A stretch of DNA of 64,000 nucleotides from PALSA-693 sp963834725 (GTDB lineage: Bacteria; Actinomycetota; Acidimicrobiia; Acidimicrobiales; Palsa-688), in contig CAWICN010000001.1 of assembly GCA_963834725.1 (NCBI GenBank), positions 4,836,001 through 4,900,000 of the forward strand. Reading direction: 5' to 3'. Made by a program: the position numbers and the translations under genes. Positions 15,574-26,840 of the stretch are shown piece after piece; within the stretch, counting starts at the first letter, position 1, and every line of letters begins with the position of its first letter. The notes under the pieces were generated by a model. It did no database searches, was not told the origin of the DNA, and worked only from the letters and a program-made list of their open reading frames with translations.

Positions 15574-16262
15574 AGGGCGTCTGGTACTGGCAAATCCACC
15601 ACCATGGCCGGTCTACGAGCCGCCTGGGACGCCCGCCCACGGCTGCCAATCAGCTGGTCATCGTCGACGAGGCCAGCCTGGCCAGCACCCTCGACCTCGA
15701 CGAACTGACCTCAGCGGCCCGAACCGCGGGCGCCAAGGTTCTCCTGACCGGAGACTGGGTGCAGCTGTCGGCCGGCAACGCGGGCGGGGCCTTCCACCTC
15801 CTCGCCTGGGACCGAGACGAGTCCGTCCCGCAACTCACCGACGTTAGCCGCTTCACTTCTGACTGGGAGAAACAGGCCAGCGTCCAGCTCCGCCTCGGCC
15901 ACCAGGCGTCAATCAGCGCGTACGAAAGTTGTGGTCGGATCGTCGAAGGTAGCCGCGACGACCTGCTCGACCGCATCTACCAGGGGTGGAAGGCCGACAC
16001 CGACGCCGGCCTCCTTAGCATCATGGTCGCCGCCGACACCGCCGCCGACACCGAACTCAATCGCCGGGCGCGGCGAGATCGAGTCGCGGGCGGACAGGTC
16101 GCCGAGGAGGGTCTGAACCTCGCCGCTGGCCAGAGCGCAGGCGTCGGCGACCAGGTCATCACCCGCCAGAACGACCGGACGCTGGTCAACAGCCACGGGG
16201 TGGGTCAAGAACGGGGACGTTGGACCGTCACATGTACCTGGGACGATGGCCGCATGACCGTG
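15574..16262 (+). pseudogene. Remnant of a MobF-type conjugative relaxase/helicase (TraA/TrwC-like)
   Basis: A P-loop SGTGKSTTMAGLRAAWD is read at 15580-15630. It is followed in another frame by QLVIVDEASLASTLDLDEL (Walker B) and AKVLLTGDWVQLSA. The order and wording fit the RecD-like helicase half of actinobacterial MobF relaxases, but the ~40-60 residues between the two motifs are deleted. Further on the match continues (YESCGRIVEGSRDDLLDRIY, then QSAGVGDQVITRQNDRTLV) until about 16262. Two compensating indels occur near 16195-16235. The relaxase domain and C-terminal helicase motifs are gone. It is a scar of a conjugative element. Confidence 0.8.
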
Positions 16263-16455
16263 CGGCGAGCCACCGGAGTGTCACCGTCGGGTCAACTTGC
16301 GGCAGCTGCAGAGATCAGAAGCTCACTAGAGGGTCTGTATTCTCTTTCCGTCGATTTGGGTGGTCAATCTCGTCGTCCAACGGTGCTGCGAGATCTGCGA
16401 ATCAGGTGGCTTCCTCTGGCGCTGGTAGAGCGCTGCACACCCTAATCCAGGTCTT

Positions 16456-17076
16456 TCATGTACCGACCCCGGTGATGAGAGCGTCGACCAGGCGCTCGAT
16501 GAACCGTTGACCGGCGGCAGTCCGGAAAGGTTGGCTCACTGGACTGGTCATCATGTGGTGAACGAGGCCACCGAGTAGCGCGTCGAGGATCACCGCGGCG
16601 GGGGCGTCGGGGGGCAGTTCGCCTTGCTGCTTGGCTCGCCGGATGATGGCGTGTGCGGCGCCGATCTGCTCCTGGCTGAACGATCGCACGGTGCCGGCGA
16701 AGTCCGGGTTGAGCCGACTCTCGACGTTGACGCGAAGGCCGAAGGAGCCGCCGGGGCCGTCGAGCCACTCGGTCCAGCTCAGGGCCAGCTCGAGGAGGTC
16801 TTGACGGACTGGCCTTTCCGGTATGGGCGGGGGGGGCTTGTACCCGGAACGCTCGAGCAGGTCGGCGAAAAGCTCCTCCCGAGAGGGATATCGGAGGTAC
16901 AGGCTGCTCTTTCCGACGCCGGCGGCTCGCGCCACCGAGTCCAGTGTGAAGCCGCGCCAACCCTCGGTGATGAAGAGGTCGGTGGCGGCGGCGAGGATGC
17001 GGCGCTGGACGCTGGCGTCACGCCTGCGCCCCCGAGGAGCTCGTTCGCCGTCATCTGGCGAAACCACCGAAACCAT
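16456..17076 (-). CDS. TetR-family transcriptional regulator
   Basis: 206 residues from ATG 17074-17076. The N-terminal HTH reads RRILAAATDLFITEGWRGFT, then LDSVARAAGVGKSSLYLRY and PSREELFADLL. The C-terminal ligand domain matches TetR_C-type helices (HHMMTSPVSQPF). It is divergent from the MFS transporter across 141 bases that contain a palindrome. Probably it represses the transporter in the absence of substrate. Confidence 0.92.
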   Translation of the reverse strand: MVSVVSPDDGERAPRGRRRDASVQRRILAAATDLFITEGWRGFTLDSVARAAGVGKSSLYLRYPSREELFADLLERSGYKPPPPIPERPVRQDLLELALSWTEWLDGPGGSFGLRVNVESRLNPDFAGTVRSFSQEQIGAAHAIIRRAKQQGELPPDAPAAVILDALLGGLVHHMMTSPVSQPFRTAAGQRFIERLVDALITGVGT

Positions 17077-17111
17077 CGACGAAGGATACTCCCGCCCGCG
17101 GATGGGTCTTT

Positions 17112-17126
17112 ACGGACGGACTCCGT
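17112..17126. promoter_or_regulatory. Small palindrome between TetR and MFS genes
   Basis: ACGGA (17112-17116) and TCCGT (17122-17126) form an inverted repeat with a 5-base spacer, embedded in ACGGACGGACTCCGT. Half-sites of this size and spacing are typical of TetR operators, and it lies midway between the divergent starts. Confidence 0.4.
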
Positions 17127-17217
17127 CTGGGTACCATTCCTGAGCCGCACTGCGGTTATGACGAGCGCGGCGACCGCCGCCTGGAGGGAGTGAACAGCAA
17201 AAGGGAGGGGGACCCGA

Positions 17218-18636
17218 ATGGCAAGCCCGACAGCGATACCCGGCCGACCAGCCGAGGACCGGCAGTTTCTGGCTGGTGAGCGTTCCATCGCCGGGAGGCT
17301 GGACCGTTTACCGACGGGGTTCCAGCATTACGTCCTGGCCGGCATCGCTCAGTTCGCCTGGGGGGTCGTGATCGGCGCCGACCTGCTCATCGCTCGTCTC
17401 TATCCCTTCATCTGGGCACCGCACAAGCTGATCACGTCCTTCCAGTACGACGTTCTGGTCGTGGCCAACACGGGGGTCGGCCTGCTGGTCGGGGAGTACG
17501 TGCTCGGCGGGCTCGGCGATCGGATCGGCCGCAAGAAGGTGCTCATCCTGGGGGCGTTCATCACGGGCGCCTTCGTCTGGCCGATCGCCTTCACCAATAA
17601 GTTCGGCTGGTTACTGCTGTGGAACTTCCTGTACGCCCTGGGGATGGGAGCGGTGATCTCGCAATCCCAGAGCTACATGAGCGAAGTGCTTCCTCCTGCG
17701 ACCCGAGCGAAGATCGGTCTGGGGGGTCAGATCATGGCGCTGGGTGTCGCGGGGACCCTGGCCGCCGTTCCGGCCTACTTCTGGGTTCCCGCCCAGTATC
17801 AGAACGTCGTTTTCGTACTCGCGTTCGCCCCCATCGTGCTTCTGATTCCCGCCCTGCTGTTCCTGATCCCCGAATCGCCCCGATGGCTGGAGAGCAAGGG
17901 TCGGTACCAGGAGGCCGACGCTATCGTCAGTGGTTGGGAAGCGCGCATCGAGCGCCAGCGCGGGGCGTTGCCGCCGGTGGAGGCCGAGTATCGGGTCGTG
18001 ATCGAAGAAGGTGTCCCGCTCGGTGAGCTGTACCGGGGGAGGTACGGAAAGCGCACGATCCTGAACCTGGTTGTCTGGATCACCGCCTACGCGGCCATGA
18101 TCTACGGTTTCGCCTTCGAGGCTCCCGTGTTCCTGGTGGGAAACCGGCATTTCACCGCCCACGAGTTGTTCGGCTATGGGCTGCTGGGAACCGCCGCGTC
18201 ATGCCTGGCCTTAATCGTCGCATCGTTCGTGGGGGACCGTATCGACCGGAAGTTTCTCGTGGTAATTGGAGCGGCGATCTTTGGCGTTTCGGCGATCATC
18301 CTGTGGGCCGGTCACGGCCTGGCGCTCAGCGCCATCTTCTACATTTTCACCTTTGTCGGGCCCTCATTCTTCTTCATGAACATGTACCAGTACACGGCCG
18401 CCAGCTACCCGACCCGCATCCGGGCGGCAGGTATCGGCGCCACCGACGGGCTGGGCCACATCGGCTCGGTGGCGTCGCCGTTGATTGCCGGGCCGCTCTT
18501 TACGGCGACGGTGGCGAGCAGCGCCTACGGATGGTGGCTGTGGTGCATCGTGATCGGAGCGGCGATACCCATAGGGGCGATGGTGCTGTACGCCGAACGT
18601 CATCGGGACATGGCCCTTGAGGAGCTCTCAGAGTAG
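17218..18636 (+). CDS. MFS transporter (sugar-porter/aromatic-acid-like)
   Basis: 472 residues, ATG 17218 preceded by GGGAGGGGG. About twelve membrane helices are visible. The MFS loop 2-3 motif GGLGDRIGRKKV follows helix 2, and PESPRWLESKGRYQEADAI follows helix 6, as in sugar porters and related metabolite:H+ symporters. The final loop repeats GDRIDRK. It carries a small organic molecule across the membrane. The context (TetR partner, Baeyer-Villiger enzyme, acyl-CoA dehydrogenases) suggests uptake of the substrate degraded by this region, but specificity cannot be read from sequence. Confidence 0.92.
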   Translation: MASPTAIPGRPAEDRQFLAGERSIAGRLDRLPTGFQHYVLAGIAQFAWGVVIGADLLIARLYPFIWAPHKLITSFQYDVLVVANTGVGLLVGEYVLGGLGDRIGRKKVLILGAFITGAFVWPIAFTNKFGWLLLWNFLYALGMGAVISQSQSYMSEVLPPATRAKIGLGGQIMALGVAGTLAAVPAYFWVPAQYQNVVFVLAFAPIVLLIPALLFLIPESPRWLESKGRYQEADAIVSGWEARIERQRGALPPVEAEYRVVIEEGVPLGELYRGRYGKRTILNLVVWITAYAAMIYGFAFEAPVFLVGNRHFTAHELFGYGLLGTAASCLALIVASFVGDRIDRKFLVVIGAAIFGVSAIILWAGHGLALSAIFYIFTFVGPSFFFMNMYQYTAASYPTRIRAAGIGATDGLGHIGSVASPLIAGPLFTATVASSAYGWWLWCIVIGAAIPIGAMVLYAERHRDMALEELSE

Positions 18637-18756
18637 CTATGAGGAGGTGCTCACCGATGCCCCGCTGGTCAGAGCCGTCGGCACCCCCTAAGTCGTCGCC
18701 TGGTGTTCGCCCGGTGCTGGCGCGCTTTGCCGGGGCGGATGCCCTGGCCGCGGGGA

Positions 18757-19632
18757 TCAGGCGCCGTACAACTCTTTGGCTTTGTCGAGTAGCTCGTCCC
18801 GGAATCGGGGATCGGCGATCTCGATGAGGGCTCGGGCCCGCTCGCGTTGGGTCTTGTTCAACAGGTCGGCCACCCCGTGCTCGGTGATGACCATGTCGGC
18901 CAGTTCGCGGGGAATGGTGATGATCTGCCCGGGGGGCATTTCGGCCACGATCCTCGATACCGCCTCGTCGTGGGCGGTGGAGGGGAGCACGGTCACAGCT
19001 CTACCGCCTTTGGACATGGACGCCCCGAGCTGGTAGGCGAGCTGCCCGCCGGTGCCGCTCCACACTCTGGTGCCGAACTGGCCGGCGGCGATCTGGCCGC
19101 CCAGGTCGACCATCAGGGCGTTGTTGATGGCCACCATGTTGTCGTTGCGGGCGATGGCCGCCGGGTTGTGCATGTACTCGGTGCCGTAGAACTCGAAGGC
19201 CGGGTTGTCGTTGATCATCTCGTTCTCTTCGGGCAGACCGCCGGCCATGGTGGTGACGAACTTGTGGGGATGGGTCCGGAGGAATCGGCCGGTGATGACG
19301 CCCTCATGGGCCAGTTTGACCAGCCCCGGGACGGTCAGCTCGGCGAAATAGCCGAGATCGTTTTTCTGGTCGAGGGCGCCGGCCATGATGATGGCGCCGG
19401 TGGTCGAGCCGGTACCGACCTGGACGGTGTCGCCGTCGCGCACGACCTGTGCCACGTGACCGGCGATGGCCCTGACCGTGGGGTCGGCCACCTGAGCCTG
19501 AATGGCGTCGTAGTACAACTTGAGCCGCTCGCCGAGCAGCGGGGGTGCGGGGTCGGCCTCAACAAACCAGTCGATGTCGGTGGCCCGGATCCAGGTGTCG
19601 CCGAAGGTCCGCAGCACATCCTCGCTCACCAC
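18757..19632 (-). CDS. Acetyl-CoA hydrolase/CoA-transferase, C-terminal part (frameshifted gene)
   Basis: This is the downstream two thirds of a CoA-transferase of the acetyl-CoA hydrolase/4-hydroxybutyrate CoA-transferase family. It contains GTGSTTGAI, MVAINNALMVDLGGQIAAGQ and WSGTGGQLAY, the last two being conserved C-terminal-domain motifs. Homologous reading extends upstream of the GTG at 19632 (KFTAVRARTTIAVVSEDVL) and meets the N-terminal part at about 19664-19672, where one extra base shifts the frame. If the shift is real, this half alone would lack part of the active site; if it is a sequencing error, the gene is 18757-20110 and intact. Confidence 0.8.
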   Translation of the reverse strand: MVSEDVLRTFGDTWIRATDIDWFVEADPAPPLLGERLKLYYDAIQAQVADPTVRAIAGHVAQVVRDGDTVQVGTGSTTGAIIMAGALDQKNDLGYFAELTVPGLVKLAHEGVITGRFLRTHPHKFVTTMAGGLPEENEMINDNPAFEFYGTEYMHNPAAIARNDNMVAINNALMVDLGGQIAAGQFGTRVWSGTGGQLAYQLGASMSKGGRAVTVLPSTAHDEAVSRIVAEMPPGQIITIPRELADMVITEHGVADLLNKTQRERARALIEIADPRFRDELLDKAKELYGA

Positions 19633-20110
19633 TGCGATGGTGGTGCGGGCCCGGACGGCGGTGAATTTCGGCGTCCCAGAGGATATTGCCCAGGCAGCAC
19701 CAGCCGGCCCGGTTGGGCGGCGACACCCGGATCAAGCACACGTCAACCGGCCGGGCGCCCGGCCGACCGTCCTCGGCGGCCTTGTGGCCCCCGTAGATCC
19801 ACCAGGGTGTGTAGTCGGCCCGGAAGTCGTTGATCGCCTGGCGCGAGCCGGGACCGCCGAAGAGGACGTTCACCCGGAAGTGCTCGGCGATCTCCGGTGT
19901 CAACCAACTGAGATCGGCGGGGGAGCCGGCCGTGAGGTTGACCGGTTTTCCGGTGCCGAGCAACGCCCAGATCACCGAGTCGACGCCGTGACCGAGAGGG
20001 TTGTAGACGTGGTCGCCGGTCTGGATGGCCGACACGGCGACCTCGGGTGCCACCGTCCGTTCCCGAAGGTGCGCCTGCCAACCGGGGACGACGTTCTCCT
20101 GGCGGGACAT
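19559..20110 (-). CDS. Acetyl-CoA hydrolase/CoA-transferase, N-terminal part (frameshifted gene)
   Basis: From ATG 20108-20110 the first ~147 residues read as the N-terminal CoA-transferase domain (TGDHVYNPLGHGVDSVIWAL, LFGGPGSRQAINDF, RVSPPNRAGWCCLGNILWDA). After about 19672 the frame turns into His/Arg-rich nonsense and stops at 19559, while the true continuation lies in the next frame. Removing one G in GACGCCGAAATTC restores a continuous protein of about 450 residues. Such enzymes move CoA between acyl groups and would activate acids for beta-oxidation by the neighbouring dehydrogenases. Confidence 0.75.
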   Translation of the reverse strand: MSRQENVVPGWQAHLRERTVAPEVAVSAIQTGDHVYNPLGHGVDSVIWALLGTGKPVNLTAGSPADLSWLTPEIAEHFRVNVLFGGPGSRQAINDFRADYTPWWIYGGHKAAEDGRPGARPVDVCLIRVSPPNRAGWCCLGNILWDAEIHRRPGPHHHRSGERGCAADLRRHLDPGHRHRLVC

Positions 20111-20198
20111 GGCGGGCTCCCCCTCCTTTGCCTGTGTGTCGAGCGTGGCCCTGCCGGTGTTCGGCTCGCCCCGGCAACGCGTACATTGCTACATTACC

Positions 20199-20231
20199 GA
20201 CGGTTGTAGTCCAAATCTCGCAGCAACCGTC
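20199..20231. promoter_or_regulatory. Inverted repeat in the divergent CoA-transferase/dehydrogenase promoter region
   Basis: GACGGTTG (20199-20206) and CAACCGTC (20224-20231) form a perfect 8-bp inverted repeat with a 17-base spacer. Two TACATT boxes (about 20182 and 20190), which fit a TAnnnT -10, precede it. The site lies between the minus-strand CoA-transferase and the plus-strand dehydrogenase pair, so one regulator could control both. Confidence 0.5.
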
Positions 20232-20264
20232 AACCGGTACACCTACGACAGGTCTGGAGGCAGG

Positions 20265-21392
20265 GTGGGTCTTTCGCTGACAGCTGAGCAGACGTCGTTC
20301 CGGGACACGATCCGCTCGTTTTTGCAGGCCAGGTCGTCCGAGCGAGACGTGCGTGGCGCCATGGCGACCCGAGAGGGCTTCGATCCCGCGGTGTGGTCGC
20401 AGCTGACCGGCCAGCTAGGCGCGGCCGGCCTGCACATCCCGGAAGAGTTCGGTGGTGCCGGCTACTCGTTCGAGGAAACGGCCATCGTCCTGGAGGAGTC
20501 CGGCCGCGCCCTGCTGTGCGCGCCGCTGCTCTCCTCGGTGGTGGCGTCGACCACGGTCCTGGCCAGTGGCGACCCGGTGGCCCAGGCCGAGTTTCTGCCG
20601 GGTATCGCCAGCGGGGCGACCGTGGCCACGGTGGCGCTGACGAACCGGCCGGGACGGTGGAATGCGCAGGGCGCCACGGCTGCCGCAGAAATGGTGGACG
20701 GCGAATGGCGGGTGACCGGCCAGGCTGCGTATGTCGTGGACGGCCACACGGCCTCGCTCATCCTGGTCCCGGCTCGAACCAAGTCCGGGCTTGGTCTTTT
20801 CGCCGTGAGCGGTGATGCGCCGGGCGTCGCCAGGGAGCTGCTGGCCACCCTGGATGAGACCAGAAAGCTGGCCAGAATCGACTTCTCTTCGGCAGGGGCT
20901 CGCCCGGTCGGCCAGCCCGGTGCGGCTGAGGCCGCCATGGAACATGTGCTGCGGGTCGCGTCGGTGGCGCTGGCCAACGAACAGGCGGGCGTGGCCGGGG
21001 CGGCCGTGGAGATGGCGGTGCAGTACGCCAAGGACCGCATTCAGTTCGGCCGGCCCATCGGATCGTTTCAGGCCATCAAGCACAAGTGCGCCGACCTGCA
21101 CGTGGCGTTGGAGTCGGCCCGCTCGGCCGCCCGGGCGGCCGCAGTCGCGGCGGCCACCATGGCCGAGGACCTTCCCGAGCTGGCGGCCATCGCGGCGTCG
21201 TTCTGCGGGGAGGCTTGCCTGTTGGCCGGCCACGAGAACATTCAGATCCACGGCGGGATCGGGTTCACCTGGGAACACCCGGCCCACCTCTACTACAAGA
21301 GAGCGAAGAGCTCGGAGTTTCTTTTCGGTGACGTGCAGTACCACCGGGAGATCCTGGCCGACATCATCGGTCTCGAGAGGAGCACAGCATGA
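20265..21392 (+). CDS. Acyl-CoA dehydrogenase, subunit carrying the catalytic Glu
   Basis: 375 residues. GTG 20265 is chosen because GGAGG lies five bases upstream and LTAEQTSFRDTIRSFL is the usual family start; the frame is open further left. The N-terminal helical, beta and C-terminal helical domains of the FAD-dependent ACAD fold follow in order. Near the end QIHGGIGFTWEHPAHLYYKR contains the usual catalytic-base and FAD-contact region. It overlaps the next dehydrogenase gene by four bases. In actinobacteria such adjacent, unequal pairs often form alpha2-beta2 heterotetramers (FadE26/27, ChsE1/E2 type) for steroid side chains or other bulky acyl-CoAs. Confidence 0.92.
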   Translation: MGLSLTAEQTSFRDTIRSFLQARSSERDVRGAMATREGFDPAVWSQLTGQLGAAGLHIPEEFGGAGYSFEETAIVLEESGRALLCAPLLSSVVASTTVLASGDPVAQAEFLPGIASGATVATVALTNRPGRWNAQGATAAAEMVDGEWRVTGQAAYVVDGHTASLILVPARTKSGLGLFAVSGDAPGVARELLATLDETRKLARIDFSSAGARPVGQPGAAEAAMEHVLRVASVALANEQAGVAGAAVEMAVQYAKDRIQFGRPIGSFQAIKHKCADLHVALESARSAARAAAVAAATMAEDLPELAAIAASFCGEACLLAGHENIQIHGGIGFTWEHPAHLYYKRAKSSEFLFGDVQYHREILADIIGLERSTA

Positions 21393-22609
21393 CCGTCCAA
21401 GCAGCAGCCGAGACCCGAGAGGTCGACAGTGTCCGGCGGGAGGTGCGGCAGTGGCTGGCCGCGCACTGGAAGCCCGGCATGGAGGCACGGCCCTTCTTGG
21501 AGGAGGCGGTGGACGCCGGCTGGGCTCATCCCGAATGGCCGACCGATTTCTACGGCCGGGGCGTGTCGGAACAGGCGGCGGCGGCGGTGGTGGAGGAGTT
21601 CGCTCAGGCGGGCGCGCCACGGGGAGGGATCGCGGCGGCGGGCATCGCAGCCAACACCATTCGGATCTTCGCCAGCTCCGACGAGCTGCGCGGCCCAGTG
21701 CTGCGCAAGCTGTTCACCGGGGAATACCGGACCTGTCTGCTCTACAGCGAGCCGGGCGCCGGCTCGGATCTGGCCGGGCTGCAGACCCGCGCCGATCGCG
21801 ATGGGGGCGAGTGGATTGTCAACGGACAAAAAGTGTGGACCAGCGGGGCGAGGACCGCCACCCACGGATTACTGGCGGCCCGCACCAACTGGGACGTACC
21901 CAAGCACAAGGGGATCACCTACTTCCTCCTGCCCATGCAGCAGCCGGGCGTGAAGGTTCGACCCATCAAGCAGATGACCGGTGACCAGACCTTCAACGAG
22001 GTGTTCATCACCGACGCCCGCCTGCCTGACAGCCTGCGCATCAGCGAGGTCAACGACGGCTGGCGGGCACTCAACGCCGCCTTGGCCGTGGAGCGCATGC
22101 TCATGGGCGGCGGGCTCGAGCGCCCCGCCCCCGCCGAGGGGGAGGCCACCGCCGCCGCCGAGATGCGTGCCCGGCCAGTGGATCTGGTCGCCCTCGCCAA
22201 CCAGGTCGGACGAGGCGGGGATCCGGTCATGCGTCAGGCCATCGCCCGCATGCACGCCCTCCGGCGGATCAGCAAATGGAACGCCGAGCGGGCAGCCGAC
22301 AGCGCTGACATGAGCGTAGCAGCCGTGCTCAAACTGTCCATGTCGGACATCCTGCACGGCTCAGCCCGCATCCATGCCCAACTCCTGGGCAGTGAGGCCA
22401 TGCTCACCGGCCAGCAATCACCCCAGGGGGAGATCGCCAACCAGACCGGCATGTGGGCCTTCATCAACTCGATCGGCGGTGGCAGCGACCAGATCCAGCG
22501 CAACCTGATCGGTGAACGAGTATTGGGCCTCCCGCACGACCCGTCCGTTGACCGGGACATACCCTTCCGAGACGTCCGCAAAGCCTCCGGCGTCCGCTCT
22601 CTCAGCTAG
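21389..22609 (+). CDS. Acyl-CoA dehydrogenase, partner subunit
   Basis: 406 residues from ATG 21389, overlapping the previous stop as ATGA. The flavin-domain motif YSEPGAGSDLAGLQTRA and NGQKVWTSGA are classic ACAD sequence, and MTGDQTFNEVFITDARLPD closes the beta domain. The C-terminal domain ends with INSIGGGSDQIQRNLIGERV, the FAD-binding helix of the partner-type subunit. It lacks the QIHGG(I/Y)GF region, supporting the view that this and the preceding protein form one hetero-oligomeric enzyme. Confidence 0.93.
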   Translation: MTVQAAAETREVDSVRREVRQWLAAHWKPGMEARPFLEEAVDAGWAHPEWPTDFYGRGVSEQAAAAVVEEFAQAGAPRGGIAAAGIAANTIRIFASSDELRGPVLRKLFTGEYRTCLLYSEPGAGSDLAGLQTRADRDGGEWIVNGQKVWTSGARTATHGLLAARTNWDVPKHKGITYFLLPMQQPGVKVRPIKQMTGDQTFNEVFITDARLPDSLRISEVNDGWRALNAALAVERMLMGGGLERPAPAEGEATAAAEMRARPVDLVALANQVGRGGDPVMRQAIARMHALRRISKWNAERAADSADMSVAAVLKLSMSDILHGSARIHAQLLGSEAMLTGQQSPQGEIANQTGMWAFINSIGGGSDQIQRNLIGERVLGLPHDPSVDRDIPFRDVRKASGVRSLS

Positions 22610-22673
22610 ATCCAACCGTGAAACACTGACGCTCTACCGGAGTTCTGGCGCCTTTCAATCGGAGGGGATCGAC

Positions 22674-22877
22674 ATGAGCGATACCGTCGTTAACACCACG
22701 CCAGGGGCGGTGGTCGGGGTCATCGAAGACGACGTCGCCGTCTTCAGGGGGATCCCCTACGCAGCCCCGCCGTTCGGCGACAACCTTTGGCGGTTGCCGC
22801 AGCCGGTCGGACCGGCCTGGATAGCCATTGCGCCCATGTCGCCGGACGGCAGTCCGGCGCTGAGCTCGCATCTGTGA
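22674..22877 (+). pseudogene. N-terminal fragment of a type-B carboxylesterase
   Basis: From ATG 22674 (a GGAGGGGA site lies nine bases upstream) the frame reads VVNTTPGAVVGVIEDDVAVF, then RGIPYAAPPFGDNLWRLPQP. This is the first ~50 residues of para-nitrobenzyl-esterase-type carboxylesterases. It then loses homology and stops at 22877, so the nucleophile elbow and the rest of a ~500-residue enzyme are missing. The break lies 80 bases from the 3' end of a tRNA gene, as expected at an island edge. Confidence 0.75.
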
Positions 22878-22882
22878 ATCGA

Positions 22883-22905
22883 GTTAGGCACCCCGTTAGG
22901 CACCC
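22883..22905. repeat. 11-bp direct repeat next to the tRNA
   Basis: GTTAGGCACCC occurs at 22883-22893 and again at 22895-22905, between the carboxylesterase fragment and tRNA-Ala. It could be an integrase arm-site remnant, but no matching second set was found. Confidence 0.5.
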
Positions 22906-22955
22906 TTAACCTGGTGATCAGCGTCACAGCAACCGTATAAGTCCTGGTCAACCGG

Positions 22956-23029
<74 letters not shown>

Positions 23030-23127
23030 AGAAGGCCTCACCACCCTAGCAGCCGCGCCCCCGGTGCCCGCCGGCAGGCCGGCGGCTCCCGAGCCGGCCG
23101 CCAGGGCGGCGAGTACATTCTGGTCGT

Positions 23128-23781
23128 ATGGCATTCAAGGGCTGGCCAGCAGACGCCCTGGAGTTCTACGACGGCCTCGAGGTCGACAACTCGAAGGTCT
23201 ACTGGACCGAGCACAAGAACACCTACACCACCGCCGTGCACGCCCCCATGGCGGCCCTCTTGTCGGATCTTGCCGCGGAGTTTGGGGAGGGTCGGATCTT
23301 TCGCCCCTACCGTGATGTCCGGTTCAGCGCCGACAAGTCGCCCTACAAGACGTCGATCGCAGCCACGGTCGGCTCCGGGTACGTGCAGCTGTCCGCCGAC
23401 GGGCTTATGGCCGGGGCCGGCCAGTACCACATGGCCGCCGACCAGCTGGAGCGCTACCGGCAGGCCGTCGCCAGCGAGGCCACCGGGCTCGAGCTCGAGC
23501 AGACCATCACCAACCTCACGAAGGCCAATATCGACGTGCACGGAACCGACGCCCTCAAGACCGCGCCCAAGGGCTACCCGAGGGACCACCCGAGGGTGGA
23601 GCTTCTGCGCTACCGCGGGTTGGTTGCGATGAAGCAGTGGCCGGTCGCCGGGTGGCTCGGCACGAGCGCGGCCAAGACCCGGATCGTCGAAGTGTTCCGG
23701 GCCGCCCGTCCCCTCTGCGAGTGGCTCGAAGAGAATGTGGGCGCTTCGACGATGCCAGCGCCTGGGCCCCGAGGGCGCTAA
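23128..23781 (+). CDS. DUF2461 (TIGR02453) family protein
   Basis: 217 residues from ATG 23128. The sequence follows the DUF2461 layout: an N-terminal FYDGLEVDNSKVYWTEHK, then RIFRPYRDVRFSADKSPYKT, GAGQYHMAADQLERYRQAV and PKGYPRDHPRVELLRYRGL. The family is widespread and conserved, but no biochemical role is established. It stands alone 51 bases before leuS on the same strand and may share its transcript. Confidence 0.9.
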   Translation: MAFKGWPADALEFYDGLEVDNSKVYWTEHKNTYTTAVHAPMAALLSDLAAEFGEGRIFRPYRDVRFSADKSPYKTSIAATVGSGYVQLSADGLMAGAGQYHMAADQLERYRQAVASEATGLELEQTITNLTKANIDVHGTDALKTAPKGYPRDHPRVELLRYRGLVAMKQWPVAGWLGTSAAKTRIVEVFRAARPLCEWLEENVGASTMPAPGPRGR

Positions 23782-23832
23782 CTGGACCGACCCCTCCGAA
23801 CCGGGCGCCCCCCGCCGGTACCCTGGAGGACT

Positions 23833-26298
<2,466 letters not shown>

Positions 26299-26840
26299 CC
26301 GCGTCGCCGGTGCCTCTTCTCCGATGGTGGGCGGTAGTACATCATATATGATAGGGTTCTGACCCCAATCGTCGGCGGTCACACCATCAGGCGATACTTG
26401 AGCCCATGAGCGCCTATCCGATCTTGAAGGGCTCCAGCCGCTGCCAGCATGGCCTGGTAACCGTCGCCCAACGTTGTTCGACCTGGCGGGCACCGAACCG
26501 GCAAACCTGGACCACGACAGCGATCGACGGGCGCTTTTGACCGTGGCCGGTTGGTGTTGCCTCGACTTCACGTCCAGGTCGAGTCCGGAGCTGATCGCCC
26601 GGACGGTGTCAGCGGTCGCGGCCGAACGCCGTCGACTGCTCGGGGCCGGGGGTGGTGCCTGAGGTTGCCGAAGATCGCCGGTGTCAGACCCAGCCCGGGG
26701 TGCCTGAGGTTGCCGAAGATCGGCGGTGTCGGACCCAGGGCGCTCGAGGTCGGCGAAGGTCACCGGCGTCGGACCCGGGGCGCTCCGTGACCCGCAACAC
26801 CACTCGGCCGAGTGGTGGCCGATCGCCATCGGAGGGATGA
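26299..26840. other. Intergenic region with eroded sequence
   Basis: No supported gene. A perfect 12-bp palindrome ATCATATATGAT (26342-26353) sits in an AT-rich pocket and is followed by GGGTTCTGACCCC. This layout resembles toxin-antitoxin autoregulatory sites, but no such genes remain. A short frame at 26474-26662 is not recognisable. Near the right end three imperfect repeats occur. Confidence 0.5.
26656..26795. repeat. Three imperfect tandem repeats of 40-45 bp
   Basis: Units begin near 26656, 26701 and 26741. The first two share TGCCTGAGGTTGCCGAAGAT and GACCCAG almost completely; the third is diverged (GAGGTCGGCGAAGGTC) and 40 rather than 45 bases away. Located between the 3' ends of leuS and the PAC2 gene. 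Confidence 0.7.

Noticed and set aside
18639..18827. 62-codon frame after the MFS gene
   Set aside because: Overlaps the end of the CoA-transferase on the other strand and has no recognisable features.
20415..21620. 401-codon minus-strand frame opposite the acyl-CoA dehydrogenases
   Set aside because: Antisense shadow; both plus-strand dehydrogenases have full family motifs.
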